DNA from: Desulfatirhabdium butyrativorans DSM 18734
GTDB taxonomy: Bacteria > Desulfobacterota > Desulfobacteria > Desulfobacterales > Desulfatirhabdiaceae
Direction of reading: 5' to 3'
NCBI RefSeq assembly: GCF_000429925.1
Contig: NZ_KE386985.1
Span: 382,129 to 446,128, forward strand
DNA length: 64,000 bases
The notes beneath the pieces were generated by a model. The model made no database searches and was not told where the DNA came from. It saw only the letters and a program-made list of their open reading frames with translations. The stretch's first letter is position 1, and each line of letters begins with the position of its first letter. Shown here one piece after another: positions 17,461-25,399 of the stretch. The translations under genes and the position numbers were made by a program.

Positions 17461-19203
17461 ATGTCGGGTCGTGATCGGCATTCCCTGAAAGGGGCCTCGA
17501 TCCATCGCTGGCGGTTGCATCGGCACCATGTTGCGCTGCTCTATCCCAATCGCCATGCCGTCGGTATGAGCAATTTGGGTTTTCAGACGGTACGCCGGTT
17601 GTTCAACCAGATACCGGAGTGGCTCTGCGAAATGGCTTTTTTGCCCGAACATCCGCATGATCCACTCCGGTCCTTCGAATCGGGGAGGCCCCTGCAGGAT
17701 TTCGATCTGCTGGCTTTTTCCATCTCATTTGAAAACGATTACCTCCATGTGCCCGTCATGCTCCGGGCGGCCGGTCTGCCCGTTTTTTCGGAGAAGCGGG
17801 ATGAGACGCATCCGCTCGTTCTGGCGGGCGGTGTCGCCTGTAGCCTGAATCCAGAGCCCATCGCCGATTTCATCGATGTTTTCCTGCTGGGTGAAGTTGA
17901 AAATGCCCTCGGGCGCTGGGCGATGCTTTTCGAAAATCTTCAGGGGCGCCGGCGCTCCAGCGTGCTTCGGGAAATGGCCGTTGGTATCGATGCCGTCTAT
18001 GTGCCCTCTCTGTATGAAATCGCCTATGCGGATGACGGAACAATCGGCTCCCGAACACCCGTTTCCCCCGATATTCCGGAAAAGGTACGCACGGCCGTGC
18101 TGCAGGATGTCGATGCATCTCCGACGACATCGGAATTTCCGGCAAGCCAGGGCGCTTTTGCGGATACGTTTCTCGTGGAAATCGGCAGGGGATGCCCGCA
18201 TGGTTGCCGATTCTGCAGTGCGGGGTTTTTATACAGGCCGCCGCGGTACAGAAGTTTCCCGGTGTTGATGGACAGCATTCGCAAGGGGGGGCGGCAGGGG
18301 GTGCGCGTCGGCCTGCTGGGGACAGCGGTTTCGGATCTGCCCGATTTGCTGCCGTTGTGCCTGGAAGCCCGCAGGGAAGGCATTGTCCTTTCCTTCAGCT
18401 CTCTTCGGGTGGATGCCATAACCGATGAATTGGCCGCCGTTCTTGCCGGGCAGGGTGTGAAAACCGCAACGCTGGCCCCGGAGGCGGGATCGGAGCGGAT
18501 GCGCCGGGTCATCAACAAGGGAATCACGGAAGCACAGATCTTCCAGGCGGCCCGAACACTGGTTCGGGCGGGCATTGCGAATCTCAAACTCTACTTCATG
18601 GTCGGTCTTCCAACGGAAACGACCGATGATGTCGAGGCCATCGTGGAGATGGTCCGGGCGATCAAGGTGGTTTTTCTGGAAGAAAGCCGAATCCATCGGA
18701 AAATCGGGACCATTTCGGTGAGCCTCAATGCTTTTGTCCCCAAACCTGTCACGCCATTTCAGTGGGCGCCGATGGATGCAGCGAATGTGCTTCAGCAGAA
18801 AGTCCGGATCGTGCGAAAAGGCCTTGGATCCATCGCCAACGTGAACCTTTCCGTCGAGCCTGTCCGGGATTCCGTGATGCAGGGCTTCCTTTCCCGGGCG
18901 AACCGGAGGGCAGGCGTGCTGATCGAGCGGGCGGCCCGTCCGGGTGCGCAATGGAACGAGGTTGTCCGGCAATCCGGGATAAAACCCGATGTCGAAACCA
19001 CACGGAAACGGGATTATTCCGAAGTCCTTCCCTGGGATTTCATCGATTCGCGGGTAAAACGAACGTTTTTATGGCGGGAGCATCTCCGGGCGCTTTCAGA
19101 GAAGCGAACACCGCCATGCCCCAGCACTGCTTGCTCTGTATGCGGAGCCTGCGCAACCGTTATCGACAGGACCGGCCATGACAACGGAACACATCATTCT
19201 TGA
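17461..19203 (+). CDS. B12-binding-domain radical SAM protein (TIGR03960-like)
   Basis: 580-residue protein. The N-terminal part (PNRHAVGMSNLGFQTV and ENDYLHVPVML) resembles the B12-binding-like domain of TIGR03960-type radical SAM enzymes, and the radical SAM cluster motif CPHGCRFC lies at Cys245, Cys249 and Cys252. LAPEAGSERMRRVINKGI is typical of this radical SAM group. The C-terminus has a second Cys group (CPSTACSVCGAC) that could bind iron. Its substrate is not known. It starts 7 bases after ftsZ and overlaps pyrR by 26 bases. A methylthiotransferase-like or tRNA-related role would be speculation. Confidence 0.85.
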   Translation: MSGRDRHSLKGASIHRWRLHRHHVALLYPNRHAVGMSNLGFQTVRRLFNQIPEWLCEMAFLPEHPHDPLRSFESGRPLQDFDLLAFSISFENDYLHVPVMLRAAGLPVFSEKRDETHPLVLAGGVACSLNPEPIADFIDVFLLGEVENALGRWAMLFENLQGRRRSSVLREMAVGIDAVYVPSLYEIAYADDGTIGSRTPVSPDIPEKVRTAVLQDVDASPTTSEFPASQGAFADTFLVEIGRGCPHGCRFCSAGFLYRPPRYRSFPVLMDSIRKGGRQGVRVGLLGTAVSDLPDLLPLCLEARREGIVLSFSSLRVDAITDELAAVLAGQGVKTATLAPEAGSERMRRVINKGITEAQIFQAARTLVRAGIANLKLYFMVGLPTETTDDVEAIVEMVRAIKVVFLEESRIHRKIGTISVSLNAFVPKPVTPFQWAPMDAANVLQQKVRIVRKGLGSIANVNLSVEPVRDSVMQGFLSRANRRAGVLIERAARPGAQWNEVVRQSGIKPDVETTRKRDYSEVLPWDFIDSRVKRTFLWREHLRALSEKRTPPCPSTACSVCGACATVIDRTGHDNGTHHS

Positions 19204-19723
19204 CGCATCGGACATCGATCGCATGCTGACGCGCATGACCCATGAAATTCTGGAAATTCACAAGGGAGCCGAGGGGGTGGCTCTGGTCGGCATTCAGACA
19301 CGGGGGGTGATCATGGCCCAGCGGCTGCAAAAGAAAGTGTCCGATGTGGAGGGGGTCGACATCCCCGTGGGTATTCTCGATATTACCCTGTATCGGGACG
19401 ACTGGACGCGGGTGGCCAAACATCCCGTGCTTCAGGCAACGGAAATCCCGTTTTCCATCGATGGGATGCAGGTCATTCTGGTGGATGATGTGCTCTTTAC
19501 GGGCCGGACGACCCGGGCGGCAATGGATGCCCTGATCGATTTCGGCAGACCGGACCGAATCGAGCTGGCCGTCCTGATTGATCGGGGCCATCGGGAACTG
19601 CCCATCCAGGCGAATTTTGTGGGAAAGGCGATTGCAACGCGCCGATCGGAAACCGTAAACGTGATGTTCGTCGAAAAGGACGGCGCCGATCAGGTGGTTC
19701 TTCAGTTGATGAGTGAGGCATAG
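19178..19723 (+). CDS. pyrR: Bifunctional pyr operon regulator / uracil phosphoribosyltransferase PyrR
   Basis: Type I phosphoribosyltransferase-fold protein of 181 residues. The PRPP-binding motif VILVDDVLFTGRTTRAA is at about 99-115, and LAVLIDRGHRELPI follows, a typical PyrR segment. In Firmicutes PyrR attenuates pyr mRNA; in Desulfobacterota the regulatory role is not established and UPRT activity may be weak. No pyrimidine biosynthesis gene or attenuator hairpin is visible nearby. It overlaps the upstream radical SAM gene by 26 bases, suggesting co-transcription with it. Confidence 0.93.
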   Translation: MTTEHIILDASDIDRMLTRMTHEILEIHKGAEGVALVGIQTRGVIMAQRLQKKVSDVEGVDIPVGILDITLYRDDWTRVAKHPVLQATEIPFSIDGMQVILVDDVLFTGRTTRAAMDALIDFGRPDRIELAVLIDRGHRELPIQANFVGKAIATRRSETVNVMFVEKDGADQVVLQLMSEA

Positions 19724-19734
19724 GCGGCGCCTGC

Positions 19735-19763
19735 GGGCAGCGGGCGGTCGGCAGTCGGCAGTG
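19735..19763. repeat. CAGT-type intergenic tandem array
   Basis: Four degenerate units of the form GGGCAGC/GGTCGGCAGT lie just after pyrR. They are followed by a module (19767-19795, CGGCGAAATCC then CCTTTGGCA) that resembles 33287-33312, where it also follows a CAGT array, so the two intergenic regions share a composite structure. Confidence 0.7.
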
Positions 19764-19895
19764 TTCCGTCACCTCGGCGAAATCCAGCCTTTGGCATCAG
19801 GGGGCCATCATCTGTTGAGAAAACCGGGTTCCTTCCGCCAAAGCCGGAATGTCGCTGGGGCGAGTTTAGAAGAAATAGGATCCATCCGCTTTTCT

Positions 19896-19918
19896 TCTGA
19901 CTTCTGACTCCTGACTTC
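19896..19918. repeat. TGACTCC/TGACTTC heptamer repeat
   Basis: Three to four direct copies of a 7-base unit (CTGACTT/CTGACTC). The reverse complement of the same unit, GTCAGGA, is repeated at 47933-47951 upstream of lipA. This lies in the 309-base non-coding stretch 19724-20032 between pyrR and the MoaB/MogA gene, which otherwise holds only repeat modules. Confidence 0.65.
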
Positions 19919-19951
19919 CGCCGGAATCACCCGATTGGCTCGGGGCAGCGG

Positions 19952-20007
19952 TTGCCTGCCCGCAGGCGCCGTGCTGCTCCAAATAGAGGATTTTTGTTCA
20001 GGCGCCA
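19952..20007. repeat. Partial copy of the MITE-like element (copy C)
   Basis: Shares the core TTGCCTGCCCGCAGGC, then CTGCTCC, AATAG and GTTCAGG-CGCCA with copies at 7803-7879 and 36898-36974. It lies immediately upstream of the MoaB/MogA-like gene and ends about 12 bases before its Shine-Dalgarno sequence. Confidence 0.65.
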
Positions 20008-20032
20008 AGGTGAGAGAGAAGGAGAGACAAAC

Positions 20033-20539
20033 GTGGGCACAACGGATCACCGGAAAGATGCACCCGATTGCGTGACGATGGCCGTCATCAGTGTTTCATC
20101 GACCAGGAGCCTTGCGGAAGACAAGAGTGGCAACTGGATCTGCAGGCGAGCCGGGAAGGAAGGGCACCGGATTGTTGCCCACGAAATGGTTCCGGACGAT
20201 GCGGAAGCCATTGGCTCTTGCGTTACGGGTATCCTGGAAAAGTTGCAGCCGGATGCCGTGCTGATTACGGGAGGCACTGGTATCAGCGAAAAAGATGTGA
20301 CGATCGAGGCGATCCGCCCCTTGTTCCGAAAGGAATTGAGCGCATTTGGCGCGCTGTTTGCCCTGCTGAGCTTCGAGGAAATCGATGCCGCCGCCATGCT
20401 TTCCAGGGCAGCGGCAGGAATTGTCCAGACGAGCGCCGTCTTTTGCATGCCCGGCAGTCTGAACGCATGCAAAACGGCCTGCGAGAAACTGATTTTCCCG
20501 GAAATCGGTCATCTCGTCCGTCATCTGCGCAAAGGTTGA
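20033..20539 (+). CDS. MoaB/MogA-family molybdenum cofactor biosynthesis protein
   Basis: 168-residue protein of the MoCF-biosynthesis fold. The LITGGTGISEKDVT motif is the molybdopterin-binding glycine loop, and the C-terminal AVFCMPGSLNACK segment is the matching PGSP-type motif. Such proteins adenylylate molybdopterin (MogA) or are MoaB homologues; the two cannot be separated by eye. GTG 20033 is chosen because AAGGAG sits 8 bases upstream; the longer open frame runs back into repeat copy C. Confidence 0.88.
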   Translation: MGTTDHRKDAPDCVTMAVISVSSTRSLAEDKSGNWICRRAGKEGHRIVAHEMVPDDAEAIGSCVTGILEKLQPDAVLITGGTGISEKDVTIEAIRPLFRKELSAFGALFALLSFEEIDAAAMLSRAAAGIVQTSAVFCMPGSLNACKTACEKLIFPEIGHLVRHLRKG

Positions 20540-20642
20540 GACCGCCGTTCTTGCCGTGGCATGGGGCGGTTCCGCATTCCATGCCGCACCTCATTTTCCC
20601 CGCGTTGGAAAGTCTGGCGCCGGGTCAGCTTCCCAACTCCCG

Positions 20643-21167
20643 CTACGATGCATCGAGGATGCGCATCTTCATGTGTTCGTCTGCCGCATCGCGGTAATTG
20701 CCGACGGGATCGGCGATTTTCGGGACCGGATGGGGTGGTAAGGCTTTGCGCACCGTGGCGGGGGAACCGGCTACCAGGTGGTAGGGCCCCACCGCCTGGT
20801 GTTCCAGCAGCAGCGATCCGGCCGCTACGATGGTGCCGGTCTGGACATGTGTCTCGTTGAGCAGGATGGTTCCCATTCCGATCAGGCAGTCGTCATCGAT
20901 GCGGCAGGCGTGGATGATGGCGTTGTGGCCGATGGTTACCCTGCTGCCGATGTGTGTCGGTTTCCCGTAATCGGTATGAACGGTGCAATTGTCCTGAATG
21001 TTGCTGTCTTCTCCGATCTCGATGGGCGCCATATCGCCCCGCAAAACGGCGCCGTACCAGATGCTCGATCCGTTGCCGATGGTCACGTCTCCTACGACTA
21101 CGGCAGTCGGTGCAATGAAAACATGGTTGCCGATCTTGGGTTTCTTTTCCCCCAGTGCGATGATCAT
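20643..21167 (-). CDS. Gamma-class carbonic anhydrase family protein (left-handed beta-helix)
   Basis: 174-residue protein built of hexapeptide repeats (IG-HVFIAPTAVVVGDVTIG, IEIGEDSNIQDNCTVH, IGSRVTIGHNAIIHAC), the left-handed beta-helix of YrdA/CaiE-type gamma carbonic anhydrases. The histidines expected to bind the metal are present in NCTVHTD and TIGHNAIIHAC. Many members of this family have unproven carbonic anhydrase activity. It is transcribed toward the MoaB/MogA-like gene, with 103 bases between the convergent ends. ATG has an AAGGAGG about 9 bases upstream on the minus strand. Confidence 0.9.
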   Translation of the reverse strand: MIIALGEKKPKIGNHVFIAPTAVVVGDVTIGNGSSIWYGAVLRGDMAPIEIGEDSNIQDNCTVHTDYGKPTHIGSRVTIGHNAIIHACRIDDDCLIGMGTILLNETHVQTGTIVAAGSLLLEHQAVGPYHLVAGSPATVRKALPPHPVPKIADPVGNYRDAADEHMKMRILDAS

Positions 21168-21238
21168 GCTAATCGGGTCCTCCTTTAAGTAAAACGATCC
21201 TTCCCTTATTTCGGGTGTGATGAAAATGCGTTGTATTT

Positions 21239-21973
21239 TCAGTGCCCCGCATCGTTTTGAATGAATCTTCCCGGATCGTCCCCCATCTGCCTCTGATCGC
21301 CTGGCGGTCTGGGTGGTGCTGGATGCTGTCTGGTGTTCCCGTGCGGCGGAGCGGGAGGAGGAGAAGGCTGCTTGTAATCCCGTTGTCCCGGAGGAAAAGA
21401 AGGCTGCCTGTGGTCTCCGCGCGGCGGACCTGGTGGCGGTGGCGGCTGCCTGCGATCCACTTGTGGGGGTCTGGGGGGTGGTTGTGGCTGTCTGTAGTCC
21501 CGATCAGGCCTGGGGCGCATGTCCGGATGGCGCTCCGGGTGAATCCCCCGGTACTCATGGTCGCGGTAATAACGAATCTCTTCCGGTTTATGTTTGCGCA
21601 ATACCGGAGGAAGCCTTCCGTGGGGAATGGCATTCCATGGCCCGTTGTAGCTGGGGGCGCTGTACCAGTAATTGCCCTGATACAGGTAATACCTGCCGGA
21701 CATAAAAACAATGTCATAAGGAACATCGACGCCGACATAGAACCCGAGACCCGGCGGCATGATGAACGCGGGGGCCTGCTGAAAGACGACCTGCGGGGGT
21801 GGCGGTGGTGGCGTTGGGGGTGGTGGCATGACAGGCGGCGGAGGCGGCGCAGGCGCAACGACAACGGGTGGGCCGCCAACGTTGATGTGAACATCGAAGC
21901 CGACATTGGAAGCAGCGAAAGCGGAAGATGCCGCCATCGCGCCCAGGCATAGGATTGCCAGAAAATTTCTCAT
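21239..21973 (-). CDS. Secreted proline-rich protein
   Basis: 244 residues starting with a clear signal peptide (MRNFLAILCLGAMAASSAFA, cleavage after about 20). A first Pro-rich spacer (about residues 36-60) is followed by a compact aromatic segment GRYYLYQGNYWYSAPSYNGPW (first part), like small repeats found in periplasmic YXW-containing proteins. The last 100 residues are rich in Pro, Arg, Gln and Asp and probably unstructured. It is likely exported and perhaps bound to the envelope. The function is unknown; short, biased composition makes homology assignments unsafe. Confidence 0.75.
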   Translation of the reverse strand: MRNFLAILCLGAMAASSAFAASNVGFDVHINVGGPPVVVAPAPPPPPVMPPPPTPPPPPPQVVFQQAPAFIMPPGLGFYVGVDVPYDIVFMSGRYYLYQGNYWYSAPSYNGPWNAIPHGRLPPVLRKHKPEEIRYYRDHEYRGIHPERHPDMRPRPDRDYRQPQPPPRPPQVDRRQPPPPPGPPRGDHRQPSFPPGQRDYKQPSPPPAPPHGNTRQHPAPPRPPGDQRQMGDDPGRFIQNDAGH

Positions 21974-22103
21974 GATTCTGCTTCCTCCGGATCGTTTCTC
22001 TCCATCGTTTGCATTATCTTAACCGTTTACCCTATCGTTGTCGCAATCGCATCCGTTTCATCCACCGAAAATCGGCAGATCATCGACCTCGTTGATTTCT
22101 TCA

Positions 22104-23120
22104 TCAGAAAGCCCGCTCATACGGTTTGGGCCAGGGAAGGCTCACACCATGCTTTTTGGCTTCAAGCAGCGGAAAAAACGGATTGCGGAGCAGTTCACGG
22201 CCGAGCGCGACCAAATCCGCCCGGTTGTTGCCGATGGTTTCCTCGATCATCTCCAGTGTGGTGATCAGCCCCACCGCAATGGTGGGTATCATACATGCTT
22301 TGCGGATGATTTCGGCAAAAGGGATCTGATAGCCGGGAAAGCTGTGGGGCATGACAGGCGTGACGCCGCCGGAGCTGACGTGGATGAGATCCACTTCCGC
22401 CTTGATCGTTTCGATGATCTGGATCATTTGATCGACGGTCATGCCACCCGGCACGTAATCGTGGGCCGATACCCGAAGGAACAGGGGTTTTTCGGTCGGC
22501 CACCGGGTGCGAACGACCCTGACGACCTCCTGCAGAAAGCGGGAGCGGCCTTCGAGATCGATGCCGTATGTGTCTTCCCGCTGATTGCTTACGGGTGAAA
22601 GGAACTGGTTGATCAGATATCCGTGGGCGCCATGAATTTCCACCACATCGAAACCGGCTTCCAATGCCCGCCCGGCGGCTGCGGCAAAAGCGTGTGTCAC
22701 GGATGCAATGTCATCAAGGCTCATTTCCGCCGGGTTCCGATATGATTCATCCGGGCTGAAAATGATGGCGCTGGGTGCATATATCTTCTCAACGCTTGCG
22801 ACACACTTGCGTCCGGCGTGATTCAACTGGATACCGATTTTGGCCCCGAACCGGTGAACCTGATCGACAAGGCGGGCGAAGGCGGGTATCTGTTCATCCT
22901 TCCATAATCCGAGGCAGTTGTCGGATATTCTTCCCTCCGGAAGGATGCCGGTTGCCTCTACAATGATGAGGCCCGCTCCGCCCAGTGCGCGCGCACCGTA
23001 GTGCAACAGGTGAAAGTCGGTCGGAATGGCATCGGTGGCGCTGTACATGCACATGGGCGGCATGACAATGCGGTTCTTGAGCGCCAGATCCTTTATTTGA
23101 AACGGTTCGTATGTTTTCAT
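22104..23120 (-). CDS. NADH:flavin oxidoreductase / Old Yellow Enzyme (YqjM-like)
   Basis: TIM-barrel flavoprotein of 338 residues. The N-terminal FQIKDLALKNRIVMPPMCMYSA, IQLNHAGRK, the active-site EIHGAHGYLINQFLSP and the C-terminal WPKPYERAF (as in YqjM QYERGF) are all visible, placing it in the YqjM class of OYEs that reduce activated C=C bonds using NAD(P)H and FMN. No C-terminal 2,4-dienoyl-CoA reductase-type iron-sulfur extension is present. The start MKTYEPF (23120) has GGAG 6 bases upstream; 23162 is possible but has no ribosome site. The physiological substrate cannot be inferred. Confidence 0.92.
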   Translation of the reverse strand: MKTYEPFQIKDLALKNRIVMPPMCMYSATDAIPTDFHLLHYGARALGGAGLIIVEATGILPEGRISDNCLGLWKDEQIPAFARLVDQVHRFGAKIGIQLNHAGRKCVASVEKIYAPSAIIFSPDESYRNPAEMSLDDIASVTHAFAAAAGRALEAGFDVVEIHGAHGYLINQFLSPVSNQREDTYGIDLEGRSRFLQEVVRVVRTRWPTEKPLFLRVSAHDYVPGGMTVDQMIQIIETIKAEVDLIHVSSGGVTPVMPHSFPGYQIPFAEIIRKACMIPTIAVGLITTLEMIEETIGNNRADLVALGRELLRNPFFPLLEAKKHGVSLPWPKPYERAF

Positions 23121-23605
23121 CCTCTGCTCCGGCATTTTGCACCAACGAAACGATGACTTCATGTGGCTGTTTTCAAGGCCATTGAAACCATTATCCCAAC
23201 CCTCCCGTAAATATGCAATATGAGATCAAGGGTATTCTCAACGTATCGTGAAATTCCAAGGCCAGGGAAAAGGGGTGGATGGGAACGGTTGGATAACGGA
23301 AAAGGCTTTTCCGATTTCGATTACCGGGGGCGGCGATCCCGCCATGGATGCTTGTTGTGACAAAATGCCCTTGACAGCGTTCAAAGCACCTGTTAGCCAA
23401 GGATCGGCAATTCGTTGACATCTTGATGGGTTATCCGGCCAGTGCTTTTGATCCAACCCTGGCTCTCATGCGAAATGGAAACATGTCCAGTGGATAGCGG
23501 ACGGCAATGCAATTCGGTTTCTTCAAAAGACCTCCTGGGGGAGCGGTTTGGGAAACGCTTTTGTGAAGTGCGATGATAGATTGCATGCGTACAGATCCAA
23601 TCATC
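23121..23605. other. 485-base non-coding region between divergent genes
   Basis: Lies between the OYE gene (minus) and tamA (plus), so it should hold both promoters. TTGACA hexamers at 23371 and near 23417 have no convincing -10 partner. The only clear structure is 23264-23294, identical over 31 bases to the inverted sequence at 35250-35280. No ORF with protein-like character was seen. Confidence 0.6.
23264..23294 (+). repeat. 31-base dispersed repeat (copy 1)
   Basis: Perfect match to the reverse complement of 35250-35280 (core AGGGAAAAGGGGTGGATGGG). Both copies are intergenic. Confidence 0.8.
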
Positions 23606-25399
23606 ATGAAACTCGCTGTTTTCATCATGCTTCTTTGCACCTTCCCGAATCACGGTTGGACGCTGGAGACGATCGGGGCTGCGGACGAAGAAGCCGTCAT
23701 GAGCGAATCTGTCCGAAAACAACAGCCATCCCCTCGCTATCTGCTGGACATCCGTGCGCCCGATGATGTGGCGCCAATGCTGAAACAGTACCTCGATGTC
23801 TCCCGCTGGTCGGCGTTTGCCGATCTGAGCCCCGAGCAGTTGCGCGGGCTTGCCGGGAATATTCCCCAACAGGCGCGGGAACTGCTTTCGGCGCAGGGCT
23901 ATTTTTCCTCCGAAATACAGGTCAGCCTCGATGACGGGGCCCAGCCGCCAAAGATCACCGTCCTGGTTCAGCCGGGCTTGCCCGTGCGGGTCAGCCGCGT
24001 CGATCTGAGCGTCCGGGGGCCTGATGGGGCGCCCGAGGCCGAACTTTCCGCCGAATTGCTCAAATCCTGGCCGCTTGGGCCGGGGGCCGTGTTTTCCAGC
24101 GGCGCCTGGGAAAGCGCCAAGGACAATGCGCTTCTGGCGCTCCTGATCAAACGCTATCCGGCAGCCCGAATCCGCCACAGCGAGGCCCGGGTCGATCCTG
24201 GACAATACAGCGCCGCCCTGACGCTGGCCCTCGATACCGGTCTGGCTTACAGCTTCGGTCCCGTTCGCATCGAAGGGCTGGAACGGTATCCGGAGAAGGT
24301 CGTGCTCTCTCAGGCGCCGATGCATCCCGGCGATCCCTATGATCAGGGCCTGGTTCTCGAATACCAGAAGCGGCTGCAGAACAGCCAGTATTTCCGCTCG
24401 GCCTACGTCGCCGCGCCGCTGGCGGACGCCCAGGAAACGGTATTGCCCGTTCGGGTGAAGGTGGCCGAGCAGCCCGCCCAGAAAATCGGTCTGGGGTTGG
24501 GATACAGCAGCAACACGGGCAACCGGGGGCAGATCGATTATGAACATATCAATCTGTTTGGCCGGGCCTGGCGTCTGAGTGCTGCGGCCAAAATGGAAAG
24601 CCTGCAGCAATCCATTTCAACGGGGCTGACCTTTCCGAGAACGGCAGAAGGGTTTCACTACGGCATCAGCGCTGAATTGAAGGAAAGCGATATTCAGGGG
24701 CTGACGACCAGAAGTCAGATGATTGGCGGCCAGCGCCAGCGCCTCGATGGGGATATCGAAATCGTGACTGCGGTATCGTTCATCAACGAGCGGCTGGACG
24801 TGGCCGGCAGCGGCAGCTCGGGCAGCATGGCGCTGGTTCCCAATGTATCCTGGACGCTGCGCCGCCTGGACGATCCGATAGCGCCGACCCGGGGCAGCCT
24901 GCTCAATGTGAGCGCAGGGGTTGCGGCAAGGGCGCTGCTCTCCGATCAAGACTTCATTCGCGCGCGCATCCAGGGTAGGCACTACATTCCGCTTGGCGCC
25001 GACAACCAGTTGGTGTTGCGGGCCGATGTAGGCAGCGTGCTCAGCGCTTCGGCGGAGGGCATTCCCCAGGAGGAGCTCTTTCGGACTGGGGGCATCGGTT
25101 CGGTGCGCGGCTATGCCTATCAGAGCCTCGGGGTGTCGCAGGGGGATGCCATTGTCGGCGCCCGGAACCTCGTGGTCGGCAGCATCGAGTTGGCGCACTG
25201 GTTCACCCCCAAATGGGGCGGTGCCGTGTTTTACGATCGGGGAGGCGCGGCGGATTCCTTCGCGGAATTGCACACCGTTTCCGGTTATGGGATCGGCGCC
25301 CGCTGGCGGAGCCCGGCCGGGGTCATCAGCGTCGATCTGGCCTATGGCGAGGCCGCAGAGGCCTTGCGGCTGCAGTTGAATGCGGGGGTCAATTTCTGA
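23606..25399 (+). CDS. tamA: Translocation and assembly module outer-membrane protein TamA (Omp85 family)
   Basis: Outer-membrane beta-barrel of the Omp85 superfamily, 597 residues from the chosen start. ATG 23606 begins a signal peptide (MKLAVFIMLLCTF); upstream in-frame ATGs add charged residues before it. POTRA-like domains occupy roughly residues 30-290, and the barrel follows, with the lid-lock motif VRGY near residue 500 and a terminal Phe as in most outer-membrane proteins. With TamB it forms the translocation and assembly module that helps outer-membrane protein insertion or lipid transport. The stop overlaps the tamB ATG by one base (TGATG). Confidence 0.93.
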   Translation: MKLAVFIMLLCTFPNHGWTLETIGAADEEAVMSESVRKQQPSPRYLLDIRAPDDVAPMLKQYLDVSRWSAFADLSPEQLRGLAGNIPQQARELLSAQGYFSSEIQVSLDDGAQPPKITVLVQPGLPVRVSRVDLSVRGPDGAPEAELSAELLKSWPLGPGAVFSSGAWESAKDNALLALLIKRYPAARIRHSEARVDPGQYSAALTLALDTGLAYSFGPVRIEGLERYPEKVVLSQAPMHPGDPYDQGLVLEYQKRLQNSQYFRSAYVAAPLADAQETVLPVRVKVAEQPAQKIGLGLGYSSNTGNRGQIDYEHINLFGRAWRLSAAAKMESLQQSISTGLTFPRTAEGFHYGISAELKESDIQGLTTRSQMIGGQRQRLDGDIEIVTAVSFINERLDVAGSGSSGSMALVPNVSWTLRRLDDPIAPTRGSLLNVSAGVAARALLSDQDFIRARIQGRHYIPLGADNQLVLRADVGSVLSASAEGIPQEELFRTGGIGSVRGYAYQSLGVSQGDAIVGARNLVVGSIELAHWFTPKWGGAVFYDRGGAADSFAELHTVSGYGIGARWRSPAGVISVDLAYGEAAEALRLQLNAGVNF